DNA from: Gossypium raimondii
Taxonomy: Eukaryota > Streptophyta > Magnoliopsida > Malvales > Malvaceae
Assembly: GCF_025698545.1 (NCBI RefSeq)
Contig: NC_068575.1
Location: 62,629,980-62,693,979, forward strand
Reading direction: 5' to 3'
Length of the DNA: 64,000 bases
Part shown: one piece after another, positions 1 through 13,609 of the stretch
Numbering within the stretch: position 1 is the stretch's first letter
How the letters are laid out: each line of letters begins with the position of its first letter
The notes under the pieces: model-generated
Database searches by the model: none
What the model saw: the letters and a program-made list of their open reading frames with translations, nothing else
Told to the model about the DNA's origin: nothing
Position numbers and translations under genes: made by a program

Positions 1-10
1 TGTTCAAGTA

Positions 11-11
11 A

Positions 12-53
<42 letters not shown>
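11..53. repeat. (TA)n-(GA)n microsatellite
   Basis: A run of TA dinucleotides passes directly into about thirteen GA dinucleotides. It is a compound simple repeat of the kind common in plant intergenic DNA, with no coding potential. The following ~150 bp resembles the arms of the palindromic repeat at 39694-40527. Confidence 0.9.
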
Positions 54-56
<3 letters not shown>

Positions 57-1124
57 TTAATTAGAACAGAAAGAGTTTAAATATCAATTTGAATATTGAA
101 ATCAAATTTAAGCACTTAATTTAAAAAAATTCAAATATTAGATTAAACATTAAAATCAAACTCAAGTACTTAATTTGAAATTAATTTAGGTACAACCCAA
201 ATAATAATACTTTCAAGAATCCATCAATAAGCTAAGTTCTTCTCTTCATTATTAATTCCAAAGAGTTGCACTCATCCTTATCTTCAAAATCATCTTCACG
301 TTTTAAGTAGAAAAGAAAATTCAACATTGTTGGGCGTAAATTAAAGGAGTTTTCTCTTACTTTTCAGCTTTGATAGTGATTCTCATTTTAATTAAAATAA
401 TTACTTTTATTACGACTTCATTCATTAAAATTTGTACATAATTTTAACGATTGAATTATCGCTTTGATCTCTATTTTTAAATTAAAATTTCAGTAACTCA
501 TTCAAATCGAATCATATTTAATTTAAAATAAATTTGAATATTTTTCGTACCATTTCTCTTTAATTAGTATTCTCTCACATCACATGCATAGATTTGTAGT
601 CAACAAAATCTACTTTATTAAGATTATGTAATCGATCTATTAAAGATTACACTTTTGATTATATAATAATCTCACTTCCCTCTATTGGTATATTGCTCAT
701 TTTCAAGAAAAAAAGACATAATCATTTAATGATTTAATTTAATGGAAACAACACAGTAACTGCAAATTTTTAATACTAGATAAGTAAACCCTATGATTAA
801 ATTTATAATTATTTCTGGGTTTCTGTTAATCCTCCTCAATTATCAATAAAGAGAAAATTGTTTTCAATTTTGCAACTTTGCCTTGCATACATTTAATATG
901 AGTATGCTCAAACTTTTTAAAGTCGAAGTTATCGAGCCAATTAGATCCAAATCTAAATTTTAAAAAAGCAATTTATTTGAGATGAAGAATTAGAGAAATC
1001 AAGCCTTCTTTTTATTCTAAGTTGGATCCTTAGACGCTTAAACCATGTCTTTCAAATTGTTGCAATATTAATTTTTTTGATTGTTGGTTAAATTTTGTTA
1101 TTAATCCCTGTACTTTACGAAAGT

Positions 1125-1562
1125 TGTAGATTTAATCTCCGTGCTTTAATTTGATCAATTTTAATCACTATACTTTTTAAGATTTAAAATTTTAACCATC
1201 ACCAAATGATTACTGTTAATTAGTTAAGCTATGTTATACTATTTTCAAGATCTAACGTGTCAAACATATATATTATCATATATGTTATAACATGTCAACT
1301 TATTTCCTCATAATAATCATTGAAAATCTAGTTAATGAATTAGTGACGGTCATTTGAGTCAAGACTGCAATTTCAAAATTCGAAAAACATAGACTTAGAG
1401 CGATCCAAGTAGACAATATGGATCAATTGTCCACATAGTATAGAACTAGCAATTGAGCTTAACCAACCAGATTTAAATGCTAATGTTTGGGTTATGACTA
1501 AAATTCATCAATTCGAAAAAGACTAAAATTGATCAAATTAAATTACAAAACTAAATCCAAGG
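1125..1562. mobile_element. Palindromic MITE-like repeat (family 6)
   Basis: The left arm (about 1125-1165) contains a motif around 'ttgatcaattttaat'. It reappears inverted in the right arm (about 1520-1560) as 'aaaattgatcaaatt'. A related degenerate copy lies at about 35985-36300. The ends and any target duplication are unclear, so the class is inferred from the inverted-repeat architecture only. Confidence 0.45.
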
Positions 1563-1977
1563 GTGAATACAAGCCCCCAATGAAAAATTGCAGTTCTAAT
1601 CCCTTATAAATGGTCAAATTATAAATTAATATAGAGTAAAATTATTCTTTGACCCCTCTAAAAAGAAAATCTATTTAGTCCCTTTAGAAATAATGAAAAC
1701 ATAAATTAATACATGAAAAACCATCTCAAACTTTTATAATTCAATTTTAGCCCCATTAAAAGAATTTTGGATTCGCCCCTGACTAAATCTTCAACTTTCG
1801 CAAATTACAGTGAGCAATAACAGAATTTAACCTAGATTGTTCTGCTATACCAAGCACAAAAGAGCATAATGAGGGCCAAGAAAAAAGATGATCCTTATAT
1901 AAACATTTGATGATATAGTACATAAAATATAAACGAAAATATAAATTAAACTAGTAGCTAACTCCCTACCAGCACAT

Positions 1978-2057
1978 ATACACACATACATACATGCATA
2001 CCTACATATATACATGCATGCATGCATACATGCATATATGTATGTATATATGTATGT
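1978..2057. repeat. TACA/TGCA microsatellite
   Basis: An interrupted tetranucleotide run (catacata, tgcatgca, tatgtatg) spans about 80 bp. It gives rise to spurious Tyr/Cys/Met-rich open frames on the minus strand. No gene is supported. Confidence 0.85.
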
Positions 2058-4259
2058 TTCAGTCACGCCAGCATAGAAGCATGGCAATACATCTTCGTAT
2101 AATGTAAAACCTACCTCTTTTTTCCTTTAGAAACCCTCCATTGCCCTTCTGCTCATACCTTCTCTTTGACCCTCTCATTGCACCATTTTTCATCTTCAAT
2201 ATCTGCTGCCTCTTCTTATATATATAACTTATGGGATATTTATTTTTCTTTTTCACTATCTTATTTATCCTCTTTGCTCTCCGTGGTTGCCTCTAACGGA
2301 TCAAATGAGAAATGGTTTTAGCTCTTTTTTTGGGATTTGCATGGAAAGGGTAGCAAAGGGATGGGTGTGTTCTTATAGGGGATGACAGCCAGTGGTTTGG
2401 CCCGGGGGTTTCCAAGATTTAAATCAGGGTTAATTCAAATATATATTGTTAAATTATGATCTAGATTTTAAATTAGTCTATAAGGCTCATTCGGTAAAAT
2501 TGAGTATCGATTTTACATCCATAATATCTTATCAACCTATTGCTTACTTATCTACTAATTAATGTTCAGATTTTGATATTGAAGATATTCAAAATGCATA
2601 GGTCAAAATTAAATTCATTTGTACCCATCATATTTAACATGTTAAATAAAATAATCCTCTTAAATTTTAATGATATTATTATCATCATTTTTTTAACACA
2701 TCAAATCTAAATTAATTATACAATAAGTATATATATGTTCAAGATTTAACTCGATATTTTAAATATAATATTTAAATTGTTCAAAAATTTCAACTAATAT
2801 GATCCCATACTTTTAAAGATATAACTAAAATAGGGTTAAAAGAGGGATGGTTTCAATGTCACTTTTTTCACCAGGGGGTGCAGTATGGATCCCAGCTAAC
2901 AGGCAATGGCATGCCGATGAGCTGTGTAAAAGCATGCCTAAGCCCATTTTCTGTTGGTCCAATTTCTTATCCACACACGCATATGTTCTTTTCCAGTCAA
3001 CTTGGAAAAGAGGCTGTGGTGAAAATTTATATTTTCAAGGTGGGGAAGAGTAACCAAATAAAATAAAATAAAATATAATAATAATAATAATAATAAAGAT
3101 TTGACAGCTGGCACAGCGGAGATTCACATTGGGTGATATGGTTGAAGATTCACATTTCATTTATTACAAATAAAATAAAAATAAAAAGTACAGTGGTATA
3201 AGTTTTTGTTCATGATGAAGCGATTAGATACTTGAATAAGAAAAGGGTTCATAAATTAAGAGTACACCGGCATGTTAATTATTGTGTTCTCAATGTACTG
3301 ATGTTTTATTTTAGCCTTTTTTTCTCTAATTTTATCAAGAGTTGGAATCATTATTGAAAATCAAAGTATTGGACAACAAATTCACAATGTGAGGATAGCA
3401 ATTTCACTATGATAGCCTGTATTAATGTCTGGAAAAGAAAAGCACTAGAAATTGAAAAACTTGTACATGATAAAGGCAAAACCCCTAACCTTAACATATA
3501 GGTCATTAACAGTAGAATATGGTATCAACATAATGGTGATTCATTTTCACTTCCCAAATTTTGTTCCTTACTGTAGATTTGCCATTATAGATGATTGCTT
3601 GTATTTGACTATAATAATTATTAACATAAATCTTATTGTTTTTGTCTTGTTTTGTTGTCGTTGACTGTATTTGTCCTGTCTTTAATTTCACTTTAAAATG
3701 GGCATAGTTTTTTTAGAATATAAAGTACCGATAGTTTAAGTTACAGTTCCAGTTTTAGTCCTTCATAACTAAAAGGACCAATCATTTCAATTATTATGGC
3801 ACTTGCCTTTTCTTTGCAATGAAATGACCACTACATTATCCCATTTTCACAACCAAAATTAAATATCAAATTTTACGATATAAGTAAAAATTTGAATTCG
3901 AATATTTATGCTAAAAATATCTCATACCCGACTTAAGATTTCGAATTTCATTAAAATATTCAGTCAAAGGAAGTGGGGACGTTCAAATAATTATTGGTAA
4001 ATAAAGTGGTAATGATGATAAAAGAAAAAAAAAGAAAAGACTTTCCACTTTAATACTTTATCACAAGCGTGCTCAAAGCACAAGCTATCTAAGTTTAAAC
4101 AAAAGTTAATATATTGATTTTCTCCATGTCCCACACATTCAGAGAAGCTATCTAACCATTAAGTTTATAAATTTACCACCATAAACATTTATGTACCCAT
4201 TTAACTTCATGTTTAAAAACGGCCATTTGCTTATACTGGATTCCGTTTTGTTCTTTTTA

Positions 4260-4505
4260 TTAAGAATAGATAAAATAATCTTTTGTTAGATCACTAATCC
4301 TTCAATTAAAAATTCTATCCGAAATATACATAACCCATATAACTGTCTGTTTATTCTGTCAATCATGTTAGTTTTTAACAGTAAAAATAGTTGAAATTTT
4401 AAAAAAAAATTAATTTACTTTTTAATTTAACGAACAAAAACTAATTTACCAATTTTTTAAACAAAAGAACAAATTTTAATCTGACTTTTAGTACAAACCC
4501 CACAA
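4260..4505. mobile_element. Degenerate half-copy of family 1 MITE
   Basis: The segment aligns by eye with the right half of the 378-bp element at 44219-44596. Shared landmarks occur in order: 'tttttaacagtaaaaatag', the 'aatttac..tttaatttaac' block, and 'tctgacttttagtac' near the end. The left half is not recognisable, so this is an old truncated copy. Confidence 0.5.
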
Positions 4506-5045
4506 AACCGAGTTTTTTTTTGAGCAAGTATTGGAGTAAGAGCCAGGGTTCAGTGCAAAATCCAAAAATGGGTCTGAACAGCTTCATAATTATGTGAGAT
4601 GTTTCTGTTCAAAATACAGATTATTCTCCGGAAACAAGTCAAAACATTCAGTACACGTAGGTACAGGAAATCACATGTTGGCAGGATAGCTTAACTTCAA
4701 AAAACTAGGCATCCAATGAGATCACATCACAACTATTGTATAGAGAATCTTTTATATATACCCATCAGTGAATCTTCTACATATTTCTTTTGGTTTATAT
4801 TCAAGCATATAAAATGTGTAATGCGCTTCATATATATGTATGTATGTATGTATATAATGCAATGGCTCTTTCACTAATTACAATGATGTAAAAGATGTCT
4901 TTGATGATCCAACTATTCACTCACGTACAACAAAAAAGCATCTACCAAGCATCCAAAACATTCAATACAACAAGATACATGCCAAATCCAAAAGCTAAAA
5001 CACATGGAAATGCATGGTTTTTGTACGTACTTGATCGATGATGGA

Positions 5046-8000
5046 TCAATCGGAGGAGACTCCAGACCTAGCTTGCCCTGTTTTTTTCAACTTTAGAGCC
5101 TTCTTCGGACTAGACTGGAGCTTCAGATCAGGCTCCACAAGCAGCAGCCGCGACATCACGAATGCTAAGAGTTCTTCGTGGTGGGCAAATGTGAAGTCTA
5201 AGTGTCCATACTCGAATTCATTGTATGATACGTCTACACCTGAATCCTTCATCAATCTATAGTGCTTCTTAACCATCGATGAAGTGATTATCTGGTCCTT
5301 CTTCCCAGCCACTAAATCGACCGGAATATCAATAAGTGAATAATATTCCCCCAAGTCTATCGGTTCTGGTGATCCATACACCTCCATATTGACTGCTTTA
5401 CTCCCGAAATCATACATTCTAAATTTCTTCGTTCTCTTTATTTGTGCAAGGTGGTGAATCACACGAAATGACAGGCCTGGCATGTCATTCATGTTATAAT
5501 GAGGTAACCCCAGCACCCCAACCCAATTTGAGCTATCTCCACCGAAGCCGTAACTCAATATAGTTTGAACCAGTCCCCCAACCGCAGGGTAGTTATGGAA
5601 GTCCCTGACCAACTTGTTGAACAGCATCCGAAAGAACCTGGTGGGTATATATAAGGCAGGCACAAAAAGTGCAAGGATAGGAGCCAAAAGAAGACATATA
5701 TAGTGCGCCACTGTAAATAAAAAACTAGTTTCATCATGGAAGCCTGCAGGCGAAAGCAAAACTAATCTTGAGAGCCTGTGAGGTTTCTCTTCAATCCGGC
5801 GTATTATAACATACATCAGCATAGCAGCTCCACCCATGCTGTGAGAGATTGCACAAAGTTTGTACGGCTGCTCATCATTTGTTTCTTCATTGGGATGGCC
5901 AAGTTTCAATTCAGCAGTTTTGACCTCGTGAATCTTCTCTATCATAGCTGGAATATCCTCTGTCCCGTGTTCATTTATGGAGAATCGCCAATATCTGAGT
6001 CAAAATAGTGTGTTTTAGTGACAACTAAAAGGAGGATAAACAGTTGTTGGAAGGATAAATCGCTCCTACCTAGTGGTCACATTGAACAGGAGAAATCATG
6101 TTGAAATATTTCATTCTTCAATTTCCAGTTTCAATATCTGATAAACAATAAATGAAAGATATCGACAGAGAAATCATAGTCACTTACTGCCTTAAGGAGA
6201 TATTTTTATCCACATGCTCTCTAGAGACTAAGCCACGAAAATTCCCAAGGAAGACATCATAGCCTGTAATTCAAGCAATAACATCATTCACTGCAATTTT
6301 ATACCAATGTACCATAAATAACAAAAATAGTTTCAAGTCTAAAATAAACCTTGATCAAATGCTGCAAAAGCTGGAGAACCAACAACGCCATTGGAAACCC
6401 AACTGCCCACATGGATCGATACATAAGAACTTACCCAAATCAAATACTTTAGTAAAAAGGGAAAAGGAACAAGTTATAATTAGTTGGGATAATAAATAAT
6501 AAGGTTTTAACAAGGATAATAATAAAAGGGATTATGTTCATTGATGTTACATGCATGCATTCAAGTCTTCAATAGATTTGATATTCACATATAGATGCTG
6601 ACCGAAAATGATTCGATATTAATTTAAAAATAGCTGAGATAGGTACACGGATCCTCTTCCTCAACTTATTCCAGTCTAAGGTGGCAAAATCAGACACACA
6701 AGAACTCAGTAATACTATTTATTAAGTAGTATTCAAAGCATAATGACTGAAATGATTCCTTCAATGCATAAAATCGTGGAACTATCAAGAAAGATATCTT
6801 TTTTGTTTCCTCTGAAAAAAACCATTACACTAAAAAGCAAATGTCAGAAACAGATTTCTTTCCTCACTCTTTTCCTCCAAAAAAAAAACATTGGACAAAA
6901 ACCCTTGCTTAATGAATAATATTATTGTATTTACCGTGGCTAATGCCTGATACTGTTAAACAAAGTGTCAGCCATCAATTAGACTACCAGAACAAATAAG
7001 TTTACTCGATTACCAATGCAATAAAATTTGAGAACCCAATTTTCAAATACAGATAAATGTTATCATCCAAAATACTAGTGACCAATATAATGGTTCAGGG
7101 CTGTCAATTAACTATTCTCGGAAAACCACTGGAAAAATGACCAATATAATACCAGTTACAGACAAGTTATACCTGAAAAACCCACAAAGAACCGCCCTCA
7201 CAAATGGGTCAAGCATGTAGCTTAATCTAGTGCATAGCAATCGACCAACAAAGGAATCAGAGAGGAGGGTAGGCAGACTGCAGGTTGTTACTTACCCCAT
7301 AGACGAATCCAAAATACCATGCTGTAAAAAGACAGCCTTCCGTGCATCACGCCTGCAATATTTGACCAGAGGCATCAACAACCATAGCATCCAAACAGAA
7401 GAGATAATCTTAAAAGAAAATAAACACTTATACCTTGGTAATCTTTCTAAAAGGATAACATATCCATCAGAAGTGATGACATGAATAGCTTCATATGGAT
7501 ACCTAAAACAGGAACATTGGGTAAGAATCAGACATAAGTAGAATTACTGTGGCAAAAAAGGGGGAGAAAGGAAAGAAAATTTTGAAAATAACCTTGCACT
7601 TACCCAAGCTCTGTTATGACATCTCGACAAGTCCGCGCATCAGTATTAAGAGTATGGTGAAGTGTAAGATTCCTTTCTCTAGGAGAAGGATCATTAGCTC
7701 CAAGAGTAGCAGTGGGAACTGAAGCATTTGAGACATTATCGTCAATATCCTTATCACCAGCACTAGGAGATGAGAACCATTTTCCAAAGATTCTGAAAGC
7801 TGCGAACGGGGAGAACACAAAATATGCAGCCTTGTGGAACATATCAAATATGGCTTCTATGAAAATCTCAATTGCCAGATGAAGGTCCTGATTGGCATAG
7901 CATAACAGTGAGTTAAGTAAAAAGCTAAGGAAAAATCATAATAAAGGATATGGAAACAGAAAATTTCAAGAGGCAGTAAGATGTAAGTCCTTGTATAAAC

Positions 8001-10596
8001 CTCAATGACTCCACGTCTCCTGTCAATGGTGCGCTGGACAACATGGTCCTTTGAGCTGTGTACTTTCCTAAAGGGATGGAAAGTCCTAGGACGGGGGCTT
8101 CCTGTATCTAAAGAAGCCTTCAATTCCTGACTACTTAACAAACGGAAAAGAAGAAATGGTATCCTCAGCAAAAACCTAGCAGGTAACAAAATCCAAGAAA
8201 ATATATACGCCACCCAGTTTGTCCAGTGTGGATCATGATTGATGTGAGCGCTTGTCCTGCAGGTTCCTGATCCATCAGATAAAGGTGATGAAGGTGTTGA
8301 ACGGTATATTTCATCAGGTTCATCTTCTGCAGAAGCATAGTCTACACTTGAAGAATCAGAATCCACAGAAAGCTCATGGATGAACTGGTTGAATGAGGAA
8401 ACACCACTATGACAAATAAGAAAAGTCAAAATGTCAACCGCTAATTGGTATTACAATCAGCTAATATGGTAAAGAAGCTGTATAGAGTGACACTTGCTTA
8501 TCACAGATTCAACAATTTATCTTCTTCTGTGTGTGTGCATGTGTGCATCAGTGCGTCTTTTTTTCTTTTCTTTCTTTTTTCCCCACTAGGATTGAGAAAG
8601 AGGAGCATTTTCAGATTTTAGCCCATGAACACAGATTGTCAAGCAGCAACAAAATTACCATTGCTTCTTTATGCATGCAGTAGCATCACGGATCCTATTA
8701 CTTTGGTTTCATCTAAGTTTCTCAAAGAGAAAGAGAAGGGGGTGTCCCACTCCTATCTGTAGTACCTCTTCTTTCCCCCCCCCCCTTTCCTTTCTTCAAA
8801 TGACAATTTCAAATAAAAGAGAAGAAACCTGAGAGTTTTCTGATTACACCACTTCCTATTTAAAACTATTGTGCTTCTGCAGTCATGCAACATATCATGA
8901 CCAGCCAAATAAAAGCTGCCATATATGCGATAACATTCAATATAATCATATCATTAACAGAATAATTATAAATTTATATCCAAAACCGTCCTATTTGGAA
9001 TTTAAGAAAACCAATTAGCAGAGGCTCTACAGGAGTACATTGGACCTATGGTGTAAGAGCACACTAGTGTCAGCAAGCAAAAAATAAACTTCTCCAGCAG
9101 AACATCTTGACAAGAAAATCATCAGAACCTGCTTAATCTCTCCCATTTAATCTTTTAGTTCTCCAATAAATAATTGATAGAAAGCAAAGACAAAGCCAAA
9201 ACTAAGAAGCAAACTATGAACTTAAATGATGATGTCAATGAATTAAACTACGCTAGCAAAAGGTTTTACTTAAGCTTACAAGTGGCAAGTATGATACTTG
9301 AGCAATGTTTTCTCACATCAAAACTAAAAAAACATACTTTTCCATCCAGCGTGGAAACCGAGGTCCATGAAAAGTTGGCCTAAGCTCCCATCCTTGAGCA
9401 CCTTCAAGAATATTCGACTTTCCAAGAAGAATGGCCAATAGAAGTGCAGACACTCCATTTATCAACCTTGCAATATTGTTCAAAGACTCATATGTAAAAG
9501 TCTTCACTGACCTGCATAAAAATTAAAACAAATCGGTTACTCATTTTCTAACATGATGAAAAAAAAAAACTAGTGAACCATTTGGGGGGCATTTTTTCTT
9601 CTCTTTTTTCAATGCAAGTAAAAAAAAAATAAAACCAAATCAAAGAACAAATAGTAAAGGAGCCAATAACCAAAGCTTTAGGAAATGAATTACAGTAACT
9701 AGCTCTTACTAAAGGGGTGGAAACAAATATACATTGTAATTGAATGACATGTTTAGAACAAGCAAAGCAAATAAATTACCACAACAATCACAAGGAGATC
9801 ATCATCATACTACGTATAAACAAAAGTTAAGGAGGAGCCTCAAAGGTTAAATGGCACCAAGCTGCAAAGGGAGGAGCCTCAAGAAAGCTCCAAAACAGAA
9901 CAAAAAGAAACAAAAACTACTAATGTCATCAATAACCATTCAAAGAGATGCTTTTCAACAATTTTTTTTTTAAATTCAACCAGCCCCAATATCATGTACC
10001 CATAACTAATTTTGGATAGTAATATATATTTAACATTGTAAATTATTTAAGCTTACAAACTAGGTTCTTTTTCTTCGTATTCTAAAACAAATTAAGAAAT
10101 TAAATATTTTCAGTAAATTCATCTGATTATTTATTTCAGAAAAATGGTTTCCACAATTAGGTAATTAGTGTCAATTTGATTATAAAGTAATTATTTTGCT
10201 TCTTTTGACAACAATAACAATCCAGAATGCTTCAATTAAAAAGAATTCTGATATATAAAAAATAAAACACGGGAGATTCCATTAATGATTCCCCCCCCCT
10301 TTTTTCTTGAACTTGATTCAGCTAATAAAAGCTCCCAACTACTTCTCCCAAAAAATAAATGCCAATAAAATCCTAAAAACGGTCCCTGTAAAACCCCAAA
10401 TCAATCAAAGAATCTCCAAAAAAAAATTGTATAGGCAAGCAAAATGATCGCACAACGAAATACATACAGAAAACCGATTCATCACATGCATAGACCAAAA
10501 TACACGCACGCACACACATATATATGCAAGGACAGGTAAAAAGAGAAGGACTCACTCTTTGGTAACAGCGAGGGCGTTGTCAACCAATCGCCGCAT
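5046..10596 (-). CDS. Alpha/beta-hydrolase lipase family protein, copy A (702 aa)
   Basis: Nine exons on the minus strand: 10596-10556, 9511-9338, 8406-8001, 7887-7604, 7502-7434, 7352-7296, 6402-6350, 6263-6188, 5994-5046. All joins keep frame and give 702 codons. It matches the plant 'partial AB-hydrolase lipase' family (Arabidopsis At1g73920/At1g18460 type), presumably an acyl-ester hydrolase on membranes. Residues 1-71 are a conserved head. A Ser/Asp-rich stretch is followed by a hydrophobic segment at about 136-162, likely a membrane anchor. The hydrolase fold runs from about 300 to 690. The nucleophile elbow reads S-H-S-M-G with Ser near 439, rather than canonical G-x-S-x-G. Candidate acid and base are Asp near 620 (GKKDQ) and His near 651 (YGHLDF). 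The C-terminus is Lys-rich. The start is supported by the MRRLVDNAL head shared with copy B. Substrate is unknown. Confidence 0.9.
10315..10339 (-). promoter_or_regulatory. Intron-1 block identical to lipase copy B
   Basis: A 25-nt stretch in intron 1 of copy A is identical to 18810-18834 in intron 1 of copy B. The similarity continues more loosely for about 35 nt. Both lie roughly 150-240 nt downstream of the exon 1 donor, in introns that have otherwise largely diverged. This may be an intronic enhancer or a 5'-proximal regulatory element. Function is inferred from conservation only. Confidence 0.45.
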
Positions 10597-10889
10597 AATG
10601 CCACCGACATACAACAATTTCGATCTGTCGATTTCCAGAAGTAGGAACAATTAAAAAAGAAAACCGAAATCGGACGCGTAGAATTCTGAAACGGAGACAG
10701 AGAAAAGGATAGAGTACTAGGTGGAAAAAAAATTAGAAAAGAAAAAATGTAATGAGAAGGAATGAAATTGATAAATAAGGGATTGTTTTTACAACGGCGA
10801 TTATTTGGCGTCAAAAGAAAATAAGTCGGTTAATTAGTATTGGAGCAGGGCCCCGTTATTTTGAGTTGTGGAGTGGACGGGAGAGATCC

Positions 10890-10895
10890 CACGTG
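10890..10895. promoter_or_regulatory. G-box CACGTG upstream of lipase copy A
   Basis: A perfect CACGTG lies 294 bp upstream of the copy A start codon and is followed by a GATTAT-type AT motif. Copy B has the same core at 19327-19332, 285 bp upstream of its start, again followed by GATTAT. G-boxes bind bZIP and bHLH factors in plants. Conservation of position across the duplication supports function. Confidence 0.5.
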
Positions 10896-10899
10896 AACG

Positions 10900-13609
10900 A
10901 TTATTATTGACTACTTTTTTAACACGTAATTTAATTATTTTTATCATGTTTACTATTATATGTAAATTTTAAAATTAACCGGAATCGTGGGGTAAGTCGA
11001 GTCAGATCCTCATTGATATGGATAATGTTTGGTCGGCACAGCAGATCATAAATGCGGGGGTTTTAAACGTGGTTGGATTTCGACAGAACCTTTTTAAAAC
11101 TCAGTTTAAATTATTTAGGACTCTGTTTAATTTTACTTTTCTACAATATTTTGTTTGTGCCTCATGAATCGGTTTGAGGGTTGTTTTGGTTTTTCATTAG
11201 GCAAGTGAAATAGATGTCAATGTTCTCAGGTACGTGAGTTTTGGGAGGCAATTATTTAATAAAGAATGTATTAGTATGAAAATGTGTATTAAATTTAACT
11301 TTTATTTTTTTTAAATTTTGATTCTAATAAAATAATTTAATTTAATTATTTTAATATAAGATTAATTAAATATTTAAGAATTTAACTCTAGTGCGTTAAC
11401 TTATATGACAATTAATATATACTTCATAAAAATTCAACAAATTTTCTAAAGAATATGTTTACATTAGCAATGAATTACACATCAATACTATAAAAATAAG
11501 CAATTTAGTCAAGTTTTTCAAAAAAAAATTTTGAAAGTTGAAATCCAAAGTAACATAAAAACATTAGAGTCAAAATTATAAATAGATAAATGTTAGAAAT
11601 TAAATTTATCATTATCCCTTAGTAAAATAAACAAGTGAAAATTTCATAATCCCGTGATGTCAAGTTGACTTCATATTTTCCTTTTTTTTTTTTGAAGTGT
11701 AACAAATATAGCACAATCAAAGTATAAATATAAATACAAGTTAAGTATCAAACTATTACATACGGATTGTTCGAGTAACCACCAAATAAAATTAAATTAT
11801 TACAATACAAATAGACTAAGAATAAGTACAATGTAGACTAAAATAAAAAAATTGGATAAAATGAACTAAAACCGACACACATGATGAGAATCGAAGATAT
11901 AAAAACTAATAAATTGATAAAACTAAAAATATTTTTGAGCTTAAAATTGAATTATTTTTAACTTGCAGATTATTCGAATAACAATTCAATTTTAGTTTTC
12001 ATAATTCTAATTAAAATAAAAAGTATTTAATAATGAGTGTTAAAATATGAGGATATGAAATATTTGAAATAAGTAATAATTGATGGGAAGGTTTGATAAG
12101 ATTGGAATTTGCCATATCCTTTGGATGTGGAGTGTAAGCAACCTAAGTAACACAATCTTGGAGTAGAAGAGTTTGCTAGTCGAATGTTTTATGAAATGTT
12201 ATTCATAATTTATTCATTAAATTTTAAATTAATTATATTATTTTCATTTCATTCATAATTTTGGTGCAATTTATGTATTTGGATTTAATGATATATCTCA
12301 TAATATATTAATATAAGATTATTATTGGATGCTCTCATAGTTCGCCAAATAACCCCATATATACTATAATAAAGTTTCTGATACAATAAATTAGTTGAAA
12401 TATGGTTAAATATATTTTTAACAAAAATAAAATGAACCAATTGTTTTTAATTATATTTTCTGATTTCCTTGCTTAAACCGATTCAAAGAATCACCATTTT
12501 AATATATTAGTACTAATAAAAAAATCAAATCAAATTGCATAGATTATACTAGATCAAAGAGCAAATTAGTTTTTTTTGTTAAAAGTTTCATTCCTTTCTA
12601 CATAAAAAACTGTCGTGACTGATCAAAATAACCAAACAATTACACGTGAAAAAAAAGATAGAATTGAACAACCGTACAAGCATTTTTTGTGCATTGCATA
12701 CGGCTTTCAAGGCCACCCAATATCCTTTCTTTTTTCAAACTTTTTTTCGAATACGCTTTTTTGATGTAAAAGTATGTTTACTGCCATTCAATTTGATAAG
12801 CCAATGATTTTTTTCTGTGTTTCAGAATACAATTAAACAATATGTTAACTAATCGATTACGATAAATTGGATTGAATTTTGCAGTACCTCGACGTCACAT
12901 GAGCGTGAAAGAGATTCAAGAATCAATTTTCCTTTTGTCACGTGTACCTCACGTTGATGTACAAAAACTAAGTTTAATAGTAGAAATAGATGGAATTTAA
13001 AAAAAAAACACCAATTTACTTTTTAACCTAACGTACAAAGACTATTTAGCTCATTTTTTGAGTAAACATGACAAAATGCAATCGAACTCTTAAGACGGTC
13101 TCCCATGAATTTTTTTACCCCTAAATTCACAACTTGCATAGAATTTAACCCCAATATTTAATTCTTCAAAAGGATAAAGATGTATTTAAAGCCTTCATTC
13201 ACAACTGGTTTCAGATATATCATTGCTGGTAGGCTGAGATGGCTCCACCAAGTGGTAAGATAATGTGGAGCCCAATATTCACTCTTCCACCATAACAAAG
13301 ACCACCTGCACAACCATACAAATAGAAAACGTCCTCTTCCAAAGGCAACGCCTACAAATTAGTTTTTGAAGCCCCACAAAGAAAAGAAATAGATAACAAG
13401 CAGTAACCACCACTTTCACTGAATTAAACAATTGACTTCCTCGGTCAGAATATATCTCTATATATGATATAAATACATTTTTGGGGGGTTTTTTAAGGAC
13501 ATATAAATCTAGTAACTAACATACAGTAACATGCATCTATGATCTATCATCAATATTCAATTACAACAAGACACATGGGAACGCATGGTTTTAGTAGTAA
13601 ATTGGAGTT
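10900..13609. other. Intergenic region between the lipase tandem copies
   Basis: Holds the promoter side of copy A at its left end and the 3' side of copy B at its right end. Between them is AT-rich DNA with no supportable gene and one interrupted family 1 MITE (about 12540-13120). 13.1-13.6 kb is probably copy B 3' untranslated sequence. Confidence 0.55.
12540..13120. mobile_element. Family 1 MITE with expanded centre
   Basis: The left part (12540-12649, with 'agatcaaagagcaaattag') and right part (about 12943-13120, with 'cacgtgtacctcacgttga') match the two halves of the 378-bp element at 44219-44596. In intact copies the halves meet at a short dyad, CACGTG-gcatgc-CACGTG type. Here about 290 bp of unrelated sequence lies exactly between the two CACGTG arms. 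The outer terminal repeats are degenerate. Confidence 0.6.

Larger units (their letters stand above)
1..5045. other. Gene-free AT-rich intergenic region
   Basis: I see no supportable gene here. Open frames are short, low-complexity and without recognisable domains. The stretch holds microsatellites (11-53, 1978-2057, 4838-4857), an AAT-rich run near 3057-3096, a palindromic repeat (about 1125-1562) and a degenerate half-copy of a MITE (4260-4505). A GC-richer island at about 2845-3130 has short open frames only and no splice-supported protein. 4.9-5.0 kb is probably the 3' untranslated region of the first lipase gene. Confidence 0.6.

Noticed and set aside
1845-2256. Minus-strand small open frames rich in Tyr, Cys and Met.
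   Set aside because: They come from a TACA/TGCA microsatellite and AT-rich flanks, with no splice continuity or domain.
3021-3041. Plus-strand translation reads ENLYFQG, the TEV protease cleavage site used in cloning vectors.
   Set aside because: Flanking sequence is ordinary AT-rich plant intergenic DNA with no tag, linker, cloning site or vector homology. A chance match in AT-rich DNA is the simpler reading.
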